Of a stretch of DNA of 64,000 nt, positions 34,846-46,879 are shown in pieces. Position 1 is the first letter of the stretch. Each line of letters starts with the position of its first letter. Both the position numbers and the translations under genes were made by a program. The notes under the pieces are model-generated. The model searched no databases. It saw nothing but the letters and a program-made list of their open reading frames with translations, and had not been told where the DNA came from. Source of the stretch: Strongylocentrotus droebachiensis. Its lineage: Eukaryota; Echinodermata; Echinoidea; Camarodonta; Strongylocentrotidae. The stretch covers positions 372,001-436,000 of the forward strand of contig JAVYIG010000633.1 in assembly GCA_035222895.1 (NCBI GenBank). Reading direction: 5' to 3'.

Positions 34846-34908
34846 TGTCTGTTGAATCTGTTTTAAATCCGTCAAAGGAAAATGTCCCTTCTTAAATATA
34901 TATCTCTA

Positions 34909-34953
34909 GAGATGAATATGTTGCGCTTTATAAATATTGTTATTATTATTATT
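34909..34953. repeat. GCGCTTTATAAATATT(ATT)n motif
   Basis: TTGCGCTTTATAAATATTG followed by ATT repeats. The same GCGC-plus-trinucleotide layout recurs near 26830, 27580 and 37040, suggesting the end of an unnamed short repeat family. Confidence 0.35.
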
Positions 34954-35098
34954 ACTACACTGTCGCTCATAAAGGTGGAATATTTTTTGTTAATCCCAAT
35001 TTATGGAATTATTTTAAAAAAAAATTAAAAATAATAGATCTAGATAATAGTATACATTCTCAGATTTATTGAATAATAATTTGCCAATGTGTGTTTTG

Positions 35099-35290
35099 CG
35101 TGATTGCTAAAGCATGTATATGCTACTATGCTTATCAACTAGGGGACATATGCCCTTAAGTCATAAATGACAGTAATGAGGATTAATGCCCCACAAAAGG
35201 GCACTAATATAGCACATCGACACGGTTTTGATCCTGGGGCCTCACAGTTACGAGTCCATTGTTTTGTCACTGAACCATGACTGTACGCAG
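35099..35290 (-). mobile_element. tRNA-derived SINE, decayed copy (C)
   Basis: It shares TGATTGCTAA, CTTATCAAC, GTAATGAGGATTAATGCC, AGGGCACT and GCACATCG with copy A in the same order and orientation. The head is recognisable only as TCACTGAACCATGA. Confidence 0.55.
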
Positions 35291-36339
35291 CGGGGGCTAG
35301 GGTTGGGGGCATTTTCCATAAATAAAATAAAAAACAGAAAATGCAATAAATGTTTAATAATTTATTGCATTTTACCCCGGTCCCCAACATAAACAAATCC
35401 TCTGGACTTCCAGAGAAAAGGAGATGGAGGCTACCTTAAAAACCTAATTCTAATAATTTCTGCCCTGCCATAAAATAATTTGGTTGCAGGTTTTGTAATT
35501 TAAAATTGTATTTACTGAATTCATGACCTCTGTATTCATTTGTTTAATGTTATAACCTAGATACGTCCCTAGTTTTATAATGCATTCAATTCCCTCTCAA
35601 TTGTTTATGTCAATGAAAGGAATTCCGTCATATATGAAGAGCGTGATGTTTAGACAAAAGTCCTTGTTTTCGTGTTGAAGAGATGATATTTAACGAATAG
35701 AGTCAATGTAAGTTGTTTTAATGTTCATAGTGTAAATATATCATTAACTTATATTTTCGCCACATGAAAATATTGCGTTGCATTTTACAATTTACTATGC
35801 ATACATATGCAATGTACGATCATGATTTTCCAAAAGCGAAAAAAACATATGCGTAAACAACACAAAAATAAATATATATATCGTGCAAAGGCATTGGTAT
35901 CCCTAACCGTTTCGATTAGAGTGTGCGACTTGCCACGAGACTAATATTACTCTCCTGGCTTATATTTTCCTCCATCATGGTGGTTACTTTATCAAGGCAT
36001 CATCTCATATCGCCATGGATTCTGATGTAAACTGGAGATAGGCCTATAGGAATAGATCAGTGCTTATACTCAGATAATGAAGGGGACGTTTAATTGCTAA
36101 ATTATGCACATAAACTGCGTGGGTAATCGCGTGCAAGAAGAGCACCACTGGCTTGTTTATAGTGTTAAAAATAGATGCGAAAGTAAAGATAACGTCTTGA
36201 TCTTTTGATTTTGTTTCTACAATACACAAATATGTTTAAATCGGAAAGTACCTAATTCAAGATTTGTTCCTATTTAAACTAAGAGAAAAAGATAGACTGG
36301 GATAAACCGAGACAGTGAGTTTAGGCGAGAAAATGAAAA

Positions 36340-36440
36340 ATCGCACCCCCCCCCCCCCTCCCCTTGAGCGCCAGGGGAGGAGATTTTTTTCCAAAGGGGT
36401 GGGGGCCGGGCCCCCTCCCCCCTGATCCCCCACTGTATCA
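36340..36440. repeat. C/G-tract element end
   Basis: C tract, then GGGGTGGGGGCCGGGCCCCC and TGATCCCCCA. In reverse complement it resembles the GGGATCCAGAGGGGGCCC patch near 12430. Limits unclear. Confidence 0.35.
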
Positions 36441-39400
36441 CACACTCCTCTAAAAGTCTGATCTAAAAATATCCATGTCTATTTAAAAGGAATGGAGCAA
36501 CATTTGAAGAATATGGAGAGAAAATTATCTAAAACACGAAAAGATGAAAAAGAAGACAACAGACACGATTGACGCCAAACTTGTTTTTATTTTTTTTATT
36601 CGTTAGCTTTGATGCAATCGTATAACAAAGAAATAAAGACTCGAAATACAATACCCAGTAACTGCAAAAACTAGTCAATCAATAAATTTGTTCAAAAATT
36701 CAGAAAAGAAAACAGAAAACACAAACCTTCTTCGTATAAATTCTTCTATTATACATACATGATTAGTAACCGTTATGTACAGTAATCACTTATGGAAAAT
36801 AACCAAAATGTTCGTATCAAAAGATTTCTAATGCTAAAGTTCGCATACACACAAAAGATACACTTTTTCTTCAAAATACAATGAGCTACATCTATATCTG
36901 TACAATAGCCTTATGAGAGGAAGAATTAGATAAGAGTATTCACCTCACCTTCATGATAATCAAACAGGGGGAGACAAAAACACAATTTATTTGGTTCTGT
37001 ACGTTACAATATGCAGAACCCTATGCTCAAGTCATTAATCAAGGAATATAATAATAATGATAATAATAATAATAATCAGCTCTTGTATAGCGCATATTAC
37101 ATTATATAACCTCCCTATGCGCTTCTAAAGATTGGACATTAATACCCCATCTTTAGCTCCGGCAGCCGTTATCAGCACACAGTGCATTTCAAGGTATAAT
37201 CCTAACAGATATGAATACATGGGTGAAAAAATGCCGAATATACCATGACTTATTTTAATAAAAAGTGCAATGTGATAGGATGTCATTTTTTTGTAATCGA
37301 TTCCCAAACTTATGTTGTCCCGGCGTACTGAATGATTAATTGCCCACATACCAAATGATTAAACATTGATACAAAAGCTATATTGATAGAACCAGACATT
37401 GACAGTGAGATGAAATACATTAACGCATCCCAAAATAATTACATAATATCTAAATCTGTTGAGATCTTAAACCAAATCACAACTCGAAAGGAACTCTATG
37501 AAATAAATCAAAGCAAATTCTTCAGTATAAAAAAGAGAAAAACTCAATGCATTAATTGTTGATGCAGTTTTGATAGCTGTTGTAACATCAAAAGATCATT
37601 TCAAAGACATACTTAACTTCATTCATATCATGTTACCAAAAACGAAATCCTCTACCCAAATCACATTCTACACAATATGTACATTCGAGTATGCATGTTG
37701 AAATAAAAAGGCTAAAATATGATCATACAATTTCAATTATTCACAAAAGGGAAGTTTTATTTTTTTTTTCTTCATCGGTTTCATATACCAACCGCATTAC
37801 GAGTTCTCCTAACATACTTGTGTAAAGTCCAAATTTTAGCGATATTTATGTTGCTCATTATTTTAATGACTTAAAATTCATTGCTGACGAAAGATACAGA
37901 TTTTGAGAACATCAAGAACTTCAATTTGTATATAACGGAATGAGAAAGCATGAGAGGCCAAAATATTGTACTCTGAAAACAACAATTTTCCCCTCCACAT
38001 TATTGTATTTTAAATTCTTGCATGAGCTTTTGTTTTGGTTGTTCGTGTGCAATCAATGTGACCTCCTTTGTAAATATCACTGGCTATTCGTGATTTTTGT
38101 TTGTTTAAATCCTTCAATTGAAAGTTGAAACAACGACGAGCGACTGATTGTTTAATTTATCCATGAATCATCACACACATAAAGAGGGGAAAAAGTTATC
38201 GGTGTCGAAAGAACTCGGCAGTTATGGGAGGGTATGGGGAAAATGTTATTTGCTAAATTAAGTTATCCGATATTTGCTTCGACTTGTCTACGGTATAATC
38301 ACTAGCCCTATCTGTATATGGCAATTCTACAAGATTGGTTTGCCTAAGTTAAAGTTGGTATGGTTCACAAACCATATGCTGGCATTCCAAGACATTTGAA
38401 AAAAATCAAGACAAATATTTGAAAACTTTCATAGGTATGAGCAATCTCTCGATTATATGTAAGAACGGTTCCACGCTTGTACTTCTTTAATGTGTCCTCT
38501 CCTAACAGGTGTAGTTATGGAAGTCGAATATAAAATTAATTTAAGTTTTTGGTCTATCATCTACAAGTGACAGATTTCCCCACCTTTAAACTTAAAACTA
38601 CATTTGATTTTATACATTAACCTAGATAAGTAAGTAAAGCAACACTGGTAAATTATATATTGATCTCAAAGACATAAGGAAAATCACATATTTAACGCAT
38701 ACGTTTATATTCCGAATTATTAATATGAGATAAATACGTAATACAATGATAACGTTACTCAATATCTTACAGATTGCAAACAAACAAAACATAAGCATGT
38801 TAGTGATGAACTCACGTTGTTACAACATATGCTACTAAATCAGACGTAATAATAAATTTGTTTAAGTTACATCGTACATAGCTAGCTAGCCCTCACCCGA
38901 CTTACGCGCACATTTTAAAATCAAGTTATAAAGTGCGCTAGTTTTATAAGGCGTCTTCAACGAAGTGATTTGTTAAATTGAATCTTCAAGCTTTCCATAA
39001 TGTTTTTTTCTTTTTGTCATGTAAATACAACAACAAATATAAGTACGTACTATTGCACTTTACAGAGCCCTGTATAGTTAATAGTTCAATCACAACATCA
39101 TGCTATGTAAACGACTTAGACTATCAAGAAAACAAATATATTGAAAGACTGCTAAACTTTGCACTGTCACACACAGTTCATTCAATTGAGTAATAATATT
39201 TTAATAATTCTAATATTAGGCATATTATTTTTTGAACATTTGAGAGGAATCAGAACAGGGTGTAAAGAGAGATTGATTTTTTAACAATTATACTAGAAAG
39301 CTAACAAATGGGATGACATGAAGTTATTCAATGCTTCCAAAAACGCACTGAAAAGGGGAGAGGAATAATATACTTCCCGGGAAAGAGCGAGGTGCTTCAA

Positions 39401-41426
39401 TCCGTAATTTAAAGTCACCGCTTACAGTCAGAGATATATTTATAATAACTACCAATAATAAACAAAATCCGATATGGGAAGTAGTTTTCAATGCTCTTAG
39501 TAAAAGTAAATTTCAGCGACCATAATAAATGACGGGGGAGGGGAGGTCATAATGAAAGAAGATAAATGCATCAGTACAAAACGATTTCGCTTTACGCTTG
39601 CCATCAAAAGTAAACAACTAAAAGCGTTTTTGCCCTCACATTAAACAATTCAGTTCAGAGGTATAGTTTTAAAATAGTTATTAACACAAAAGAGTCAAGG
39701 TATAGATATTTTGAATTATGAAGAATTAAAGGGAAAACAATATTTTAAGACAATAATCTGAAGTCAACCTAACACCACCATGCTCATAAGATCTTTAATG
39801 ATGTATAACTTTCAACTCAATGAGCGAACGCAGGTTTCATCCAACATTAGATGGAAAAAACGGGTGAGTATGCGCATTTATACAAACATCATAATACAAT
39901 AAAAGGTAATATTCACAACATTATCAATATAACAAGAAAATAAGTAATACACATCATTCAATTTATCGTAATTTGTTCAATTCAATATACAAATTAGTTC
40001 TACTGTTGAGGAAAACAAATCGAAATAAAATAAAGTGATGTTTCAAATGGTGTTGCTATTGCCATGAGGAACATCCATCCATTCCTTGTAAACATGAATT
40101 ATATAAAAGTTTATAATTATATAGCCTTTACAATTAAATAGATCAAATAAGATAAATAAATAACACATCGTTACAGCTGATACAAGTCAAACGTGTTTGA
40201 AGTGACAAGCTTACATTAAAACACAGATAAACACTAATTTTGTCAAGGTATTATTTCTCCCTTTAGATGAAACCAAAAAGTAGAATATTGCATATTCTAT
40301 TTTTGTTTCGGCTCTAGTTGTAAGGTTTCATATCACAGAAAGTATAATTGGTAATCTTCAGATTGATGGGACATAGTTCTTGTTTTTTTATATATATCTG
40401 GGTAGCCGAATACCACTCTTACCGCCTATATATTATATGATGCTCCACAAATGTTTACAACTCACCATCACCTCAGAGAAGCAATACAATCTCCATGACG
40501 CATAGATAAAAAGGTATGCCCTCCTTTTCATTTCTTAGTAGGAAACATGAATGAATTCAGATTTGAAAGGTGGCTTAAAAGGACGTTGTCTTTGATTGAA
40601 AGGATTTCTTGTAACTGTAGCAGATTGAATTACGTTCTTTGTATAGCCTTTTAGGATGAGGAAGTTGATTTTTTTTTTAAAGGATTGGTTTGTTCGTAGG
40701 AGGAATTTGTAGATGTCTTTAACTGATCAATGAGAATGAAAATGAAAGTAAAGGAGAAAGATGCACATTCCAGGTACTACATGATCCTCTCATTTTATAA
40801 TACATGTACAAAGGAACGGAAGTGAAATGTGATGGTAAATCGTGTAGTTTCCACGCCAATGTCTAAAAAGGTATGCTTCTAGATTGACGTGTGCAGACAC
40901 CGTAACAGCATAGTATTAAAAAATGCCAAAAGTGGCCTTATATTCTCGAGATAATTTACGAGATTGACAAGTCAGGGCAAATTTTGATTACGAGACAGAC
41001 AATGGCAGGAGACAGAAAAAGGGGTCATGCAGGAAAATTATAATAGATAAAGCAGAAGAAGGAGGAGGAAAAAGGGTGAAAGAAATTTGCTAGAGCGAGA
41101 CTTCTGATGGATAGCGGAATACGAATGAACCCGTGACGTCAATGCTGCCATGACGACAGGGTTCCACATCGATGCATCATCCTCATCATCACGGCAAGTA
41201 ATCTCCGCATGTGCAGAGAAAGAGGTTGAGAGAGAGAGAGAGAGATAGCATATGGGGGAAGTAAAGAAGATGGTTAAATGGGAGAAAGGCGAAATGTAAA
41301 CGGGAGATATGAAGGTAAGAAAGAGCGAAGCTTGTTTGAAAAAGTAATAAGAAGGTTGAAATACACAAATCGGCAAAGGATCAAGGAGGCTGATAAGAGG
41401 ACAATAAATAGGGTAAGATAGAGAGG

Positions 41427-41466
<40 letters not shown>

Positions 41467-44400
41467 AAGATTTGATTAGAGACTGAAAGATAATGAGAAG
41501 CCACAGAAAATGTTGGAAAATGCTAAACGCTGATAATAATCAACAGTGATGACCTAGAAAATATGAACGGCTGGAAGGAAAGCGATACATGTGGTATTAA
41601 TACAACAGAAAACAGCATGAGGCAACGGCATAGAAAGCTAAGATAAAGAGAGAGAGGGGAGAGGAGAGAGATATAATGAGAGAGAGAGAGAGAGAGAGAG
41701 TGGCATAGCAGAAGGCGAGAGAAGAGGCATGGTGGTGGGGATGTAATAACGGTAATCGGTGTTTATTGGCAATACTATTCGTGCGCTATTGAGTGGCCAA
41801 ATGTCTGCAACGCCCTGAGATGTCATGCCATGATAGTAAATTGGTACGTGTCGAGGCAAATGTGTAGGTTACATAGTGGGTCAGAATGGTTTGCAGGAGG
41901 GTGAAACTGGAAAGGAATCAGGATCAGAGATCCAGATTAATGTTGATAAAACTCCAGTTTTAATATGTATTATTAATAAATAAAACTAGGGCCTATTGTT
42001 GTAAGAAGTCCCAGCCACATTCCTTTAAAAAATCCAAGCAGTTTGTGCCATGTATGGACGTAAAAGAAACATTGACAATCGGCACAATTAAACATCACAT
42101 CATTCACAATGTTAACGGTTTTAATTATAGGAAATAGTAAACTACTGCTTTCCTCTGTTGATCTACGGGAAACGATTATGTGTAGGAACTCAAGTTTCAG
42201 GGCTGTTTAGATGGCAAGGTTCAAACATATTTGATCACATTTTAAGGAGAAACTGTTAATTGAAGAAAAGAACTTTTATCATCGCATACTTCAGAAAAGC
42301 AGAAGATTTTGCTGAATAATTTTAATCTAGCCTTGTAAAATGACCCAATACTAAAGAGCTCATAAGATTCTCTGTTCTCTGTCATGATTTTCTGTGTTAT
42401 GGCACCGTCGCCTTTTGCTGATAAGCAGCTAACCTTAAGCATTGACTGTAATAATATATCTTATCATCCATCCATTGTGAACGTGTCATTGTTGGGATGG
42501 GTGTTTGCAATTTGATAGCCACCGGTTTCACGCTTTTCATTCTGGGTCATGAAACAAATCTTAAAAAAAGGATTTACCATTTTCGTGATTGCACATGTAC
42601 CACAGTGCACTCTGTGAACCCGTGTGTAACCCTGGACAGTGAAAGGGTGTGAAAATCTACTGCCAAATCCCGTTATTGAATCAATAATGCTAAGAACAAA
42701 AACCCACCAAGGTGACGCGTGAAACAATAAATGACATGGAAAATAGATGATAAAATAAAACACCAGCTATTAATACCCACCCCTATGCAGAACGTAGCCT
42801 GTTTCATAATTGTGCTGGCATAACAATCTCCTTTCTCCTTGGTTATCCATTATTCATAATTTGTGTCCACCACTTTAAAAATAGCTTTCACGCAAAAATG
42901 CATATCAGTAATCCCCGAAGTTTCATGGATATGAGCTGCCTATTATTTATTGAGAATTGTTAGATTTGGGATTTAAGTATAGATTAGGCTTCTATAAAAA
43001 CAGGTAGGCGATTGTACTTCGTTTGACATTTTGCATCCCGCTTGATAAAGGTCTTCGTCAGAGGCACTGAGTATATGCAGTGTTATATCGAGCATACGAC
43101 ATTGCGAGTGTATCCCCCTTCCCCTAGTTTCAAGGCCCGTTTTCAAACGAAACACATTTCTGTATATGATCCTCAAATAAAAGGGGGGCTAAGGATTATG
43201 TCGCCTCTGCACTTCGGTATCCCTCAACCTGTCTCGTGTTCCCTTCCCTCCACTATATACGCATGCCACACTGTTACTTACACCTGTCGATACAAGAGGA
43301 TCTTAATTAGATTTCCATGTCTCGAACGCATTATGGTTGACTATGCATTTTGTGCCCGGAAAGTGAGGCAAATTTGACAAGGGATTGGAAAACTTGCTTC
43401 CGTCCAAAGGAAGTGCAACGTACCCAAATGCACAGTCTCTTCGACCTCTTATTTTTTACTTTGAGGTTATGTCTCTCTGTATCCTTCCTAGTATTGCTTC
43501 TCTCTTTTTTATTCAAACCTTCATGCCTCTTCTTCTTTGTGTCAAGAACCTTCAGATAGAGCATCAGACGTGCAGGTGTGTGAAAGTTATTGGGTAATTT
43601 CAGAATGTGTTCGGACCGGGAGTCACACCCTGTTATTAGGCGAGAATACAGACACTGCAAGGATCTTTGGGAATACAGACAACATTGTGTCTCCGACACC
43701 TTTCACACTGGTACCTTCATGCTTACCAAACCACCATGACTACACATTTTCTCCTTCTGTTAATTTTGATGTCCCTTTTTCCTGTCACAGCGACCTAATT
43801 TCACAGGATTTGTTTCAATGCTAACTTGCCCATTGTCACTTCCATTTTCCTGAATTTTTCAGTTTTAATTTGTAATAAGCTCATTCGGAATCATGATGTT
43901 TTGTTCGTCAGCCATTTTCATTCATCAAATAAATTTGTACATTTGTCTATTTGTTCTCATTTTTTAAGGAGCATAAACGAATAATTGATTAAGTATAAGA
44001 CTATTTCTTAACAAAGTAAGGATACTTTTTGTTTTAACCTCGATCGTGTACGTCGATATTTTAGCTAAGAAAGTTACGGTAGGTTGTATAATATCGTTAT
44101 CTTTGCATTTAAAAATGTAGAAAATGTAGGATATAACACAAAACAACTAGGAGAATATGCCATGAAGTTTGAGGTTTTAGGAAACCTTGAAAACTATGAA
44201 TCACGGCATTCGAAAGCATGTTCAATTATAAATAAATTGACACCCATCATCCTACGAAATTACATTAATATGCTTAAAATATAATTACATACAATCAAAA
44301 TAAATACATTCGAAATCCTACTGTCAAATACCTAATAAATACATACGGGTTCGGAGGTGGTCAGAATTATACAGAATGTCGTATATGGCTTCAAAAGTGT

Positions 44401-46052
44401 GAAGTAGCAATGACAAATAAATGATGTGTTTTAGGATAGAAGCTGTCAGTCGCAAAAAACGAGGCAAATGTTAAAGTAAAATAAATAATTAACATAAATC
44501 AAGTCAAATAACATTATCAATCATAAATGTGATTGTAAGGAAATTAATCGAAACCTTTTGATCTCGGTTGGAAGAAAAGCTTGTTCACTTTAACCATTGT
44601 CCTTGACGTCAAAATAGAGACCATTTGTTCATGAGTGACAATTAGCTAAATCTACTTATCGTTTCCAGATGCCCATCAAATTAGTTACACGTCTATCATT
44701 ATATGGTGGGAGAAGAAGAATATGCCACGGAATGCAACAAGTATCCACACCTTAAGAAGTTCTAAAATACTTCAGGATTGTTAGTTTGCGTAGATGGAAA
44801 AAACGGTACTAGGAAATATATGGGTATTGACTACTTTTGTAATGGCAACTTTTCATGACATTCAGTGCAAAGATTTGTGTGACCTGTCAAGCTTATGAAG
44901 CTTGTTATTTGGTGCACACCAATATACATTTAGGATGTCAACAATTTTGGCATGTTCACAATTGGGTTTGGATGTAATATTCATTCAACTTTCGAAAATC
45001 ATCCGTACGTACAGTTAACACTTTCTGTTTTCCGATATAATGATACGGGCATTAGTACAAATTTAAGATCTGACAAAACCCCTAGAGCCAGATATTTTGA
45101 GATAAAGGATAAATTCTTCAAAGGAAACCGATGTGTCAAGCATCAATAGTCGTTCGTAGCGGCCAAGCATGGACAGGGACACGGGTCATCACCTCTTGCA
45201 TTTCAGCGAAGGAAACGGAATTCATCGTTTGGCCTTGGCTACTAGCCTAATTGTATCAAACCGATGACTCAAAAATTAATAACAATTACAACGTGATGAC
45301 GACATGGAGGTAAGGCCAATATTACAATTACCCACATCTTCTATAAAATGGAAGAATGGTGTATGGCTGTGCTTATAAGGTAACCAGAATATTCGGGGTA
45401 CTATAGACCTTTCGCCCTAAAATGCGATTATATTCTGTCAACCTTCTACAATACATGGTCATGATGATAGTTCTTTAATACAGGGGCGTGACCAAAAAAA
45501 AGAGCAAACAAATGCAAAGATAAATTCACGGAAGAAATGTTAGTTTTTTTTCAAACATAGAGGTGCAAACGACAACAGAGTTTCGTGGAACACAACACAT
45601 CCGAAATAAAGTGATCACGAGCTTACAACCAAGTTTAAGATTTGTCTGTTGGATGCTGATAACATTTCAAATATCACGTCAATACCTTTAATCGAATATA
45701 CACATAGCTTAGGGACTCTGGTGACATACGTGAACGTGTCACGTATTTTTCTAAAAACTCGAGGGGGGACTCTTCTTGCATCAGAGACATCCGTACAGTG
45801 AAAGCACTCTTGTTTTTAACACGTGCATAAACAAGGTATACGCACGGAAGAAACAAAGGCAAGTTTGTGCATGGTATATATATGGAAATGTACAAAAACA
45901 CGTAGTACGGTAATAAAGCTGTCACGTTAGTAGTACTTCTGTTCAATATATATATCACTGTTGCAAGAAAAAAGGAGTATCATAATTTCCCGATGTATTC
46001 CTTTAGCAGGTTTCATGCGTTTTAAAAACTTGTGATCATGGGGTAACGTGAC
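36441..46052. other. Gene-free 9.6-kb stretch; possible distal 3' region of the K2P gene
   Basis: No exon of a known family was recognised on either strand. Contents seen: an (AAT)n plus GCGCATA motif (about 37050-37125), (GA)n at about 41230-41248, (TA)n at 41429-41464 and (GA)n at about 41647-41700. The K2P exon faces this region, so part may be its 3' UTR; I could not place a convincing polyadenylation signal. Confidence 0.4.
41429..41464. repeat. (TA)n microsatellite
   Basis: About 18 TA units. Confidence 0.95.
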
Positions 46053-46879
46053 TCATATCGATGCACGTGTGCCTGTTCTATCCGTACATAAAAATTGCTC
46101 GAAAACTTCCGCGTCATCAGAATACAATGTGTTGTAAACAGCAGGTGTATGCGCGTTATAGTTGTTACCATACACCCCTTTTGCATCAATACTGAAGTCC
46201 ACCGCGTAAGAATCAGGGTTAGTTCTATGCGGCGCCTTGCTGTTGCAGCTACATGTCGAGCAGAACGCCCGATGCTCCCCTTTCGCAAGCAATGGTCCTC
46301 GCGCATGGTTGTGATTAAAGAAGTTCATGTGCGAATCTATGTGGTTTAACTCGTGACTACTCTGTCTCATCGCGTGTTCCTGTTCCTGGGCCTCCCTCCT
46401 CTCGTCCTCCGTATTAAGCGTCAATAATCGCAACACAAGCAAATTCATCACAGAGGCCAACACGACCAAAGCTACCAATATGTAGATTATGCTAAAGAAC
46501 ACATATTCAGGTCTCTGTTGTATGTCGTTATCTTTCTGCAAGGCGACATAGTCGCCGAACCCCACAGTTGTTAGCGTTATTACGACATAATAGAAGGCTT
46601 CTAGAAAGTTCCATTTCTCAAAATGAACAAAGGCTATAGCCCCAGACACTGTAATGATGCCGTTCGCGATGCCTCCTATTACGACAAGCTCCGTGTGTGA
46701 CACCGAACATTTCTTGAACCGTAGGCATTTCTTGATTTTCTTGACGCCGAAACCCATGACTACGTTGAGTCGTTCTCCAACGCTCTGGAACATGACCAAG
46801 TTGAGGGGGATACCGATGAGGGCGTAGATCATGCAGAAGACCTTGCCTCCGCTTGTTAAGGGTGCCGAATGTCCATAGC
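46053..46879 (-). CDS. TASK-like two-pore-domain K+ channel, last coding exon (partial gene)
   Basis: Read on the minus strand from acceptor TTCTTTACAG (46880-46889), the exon opens inside the first selectivity filter: split Gly, then YGHSAPLTSGGKVFCM. The intron in the filter Gly codon is the site many KCNK genes share. It encodes M2 (CMIYALIGIPLNLVMFQSVG), M3, the second pore (VITLTTVGFGDYVALQ), M4 ending VLRLLTLNTEDE, which parallels the VLRFMTMN hinge of KCNK3/KCNK9, and a cytosolic tail of roughly 120 residues. The His after GYG is the extracellular pH sensor of TASK channels. The protein ends RTGTRASI, a possible C-terminal 14-3-3 signal. Stop TGA at 46053-46055. It should form plasma-membrane leak K+ channels as a dimer. 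The N-terminal exon (M1, cap, first pore helix) was not found in the window. Confidence 0.9.

Noticed and set aside
45674-45958. 94-codon minus-strand frame just past the K2P stop codon
   Set aside because: It follows an in-frame natural C-terminus (TRASI) and resembles nothing; probably 3' UTR.
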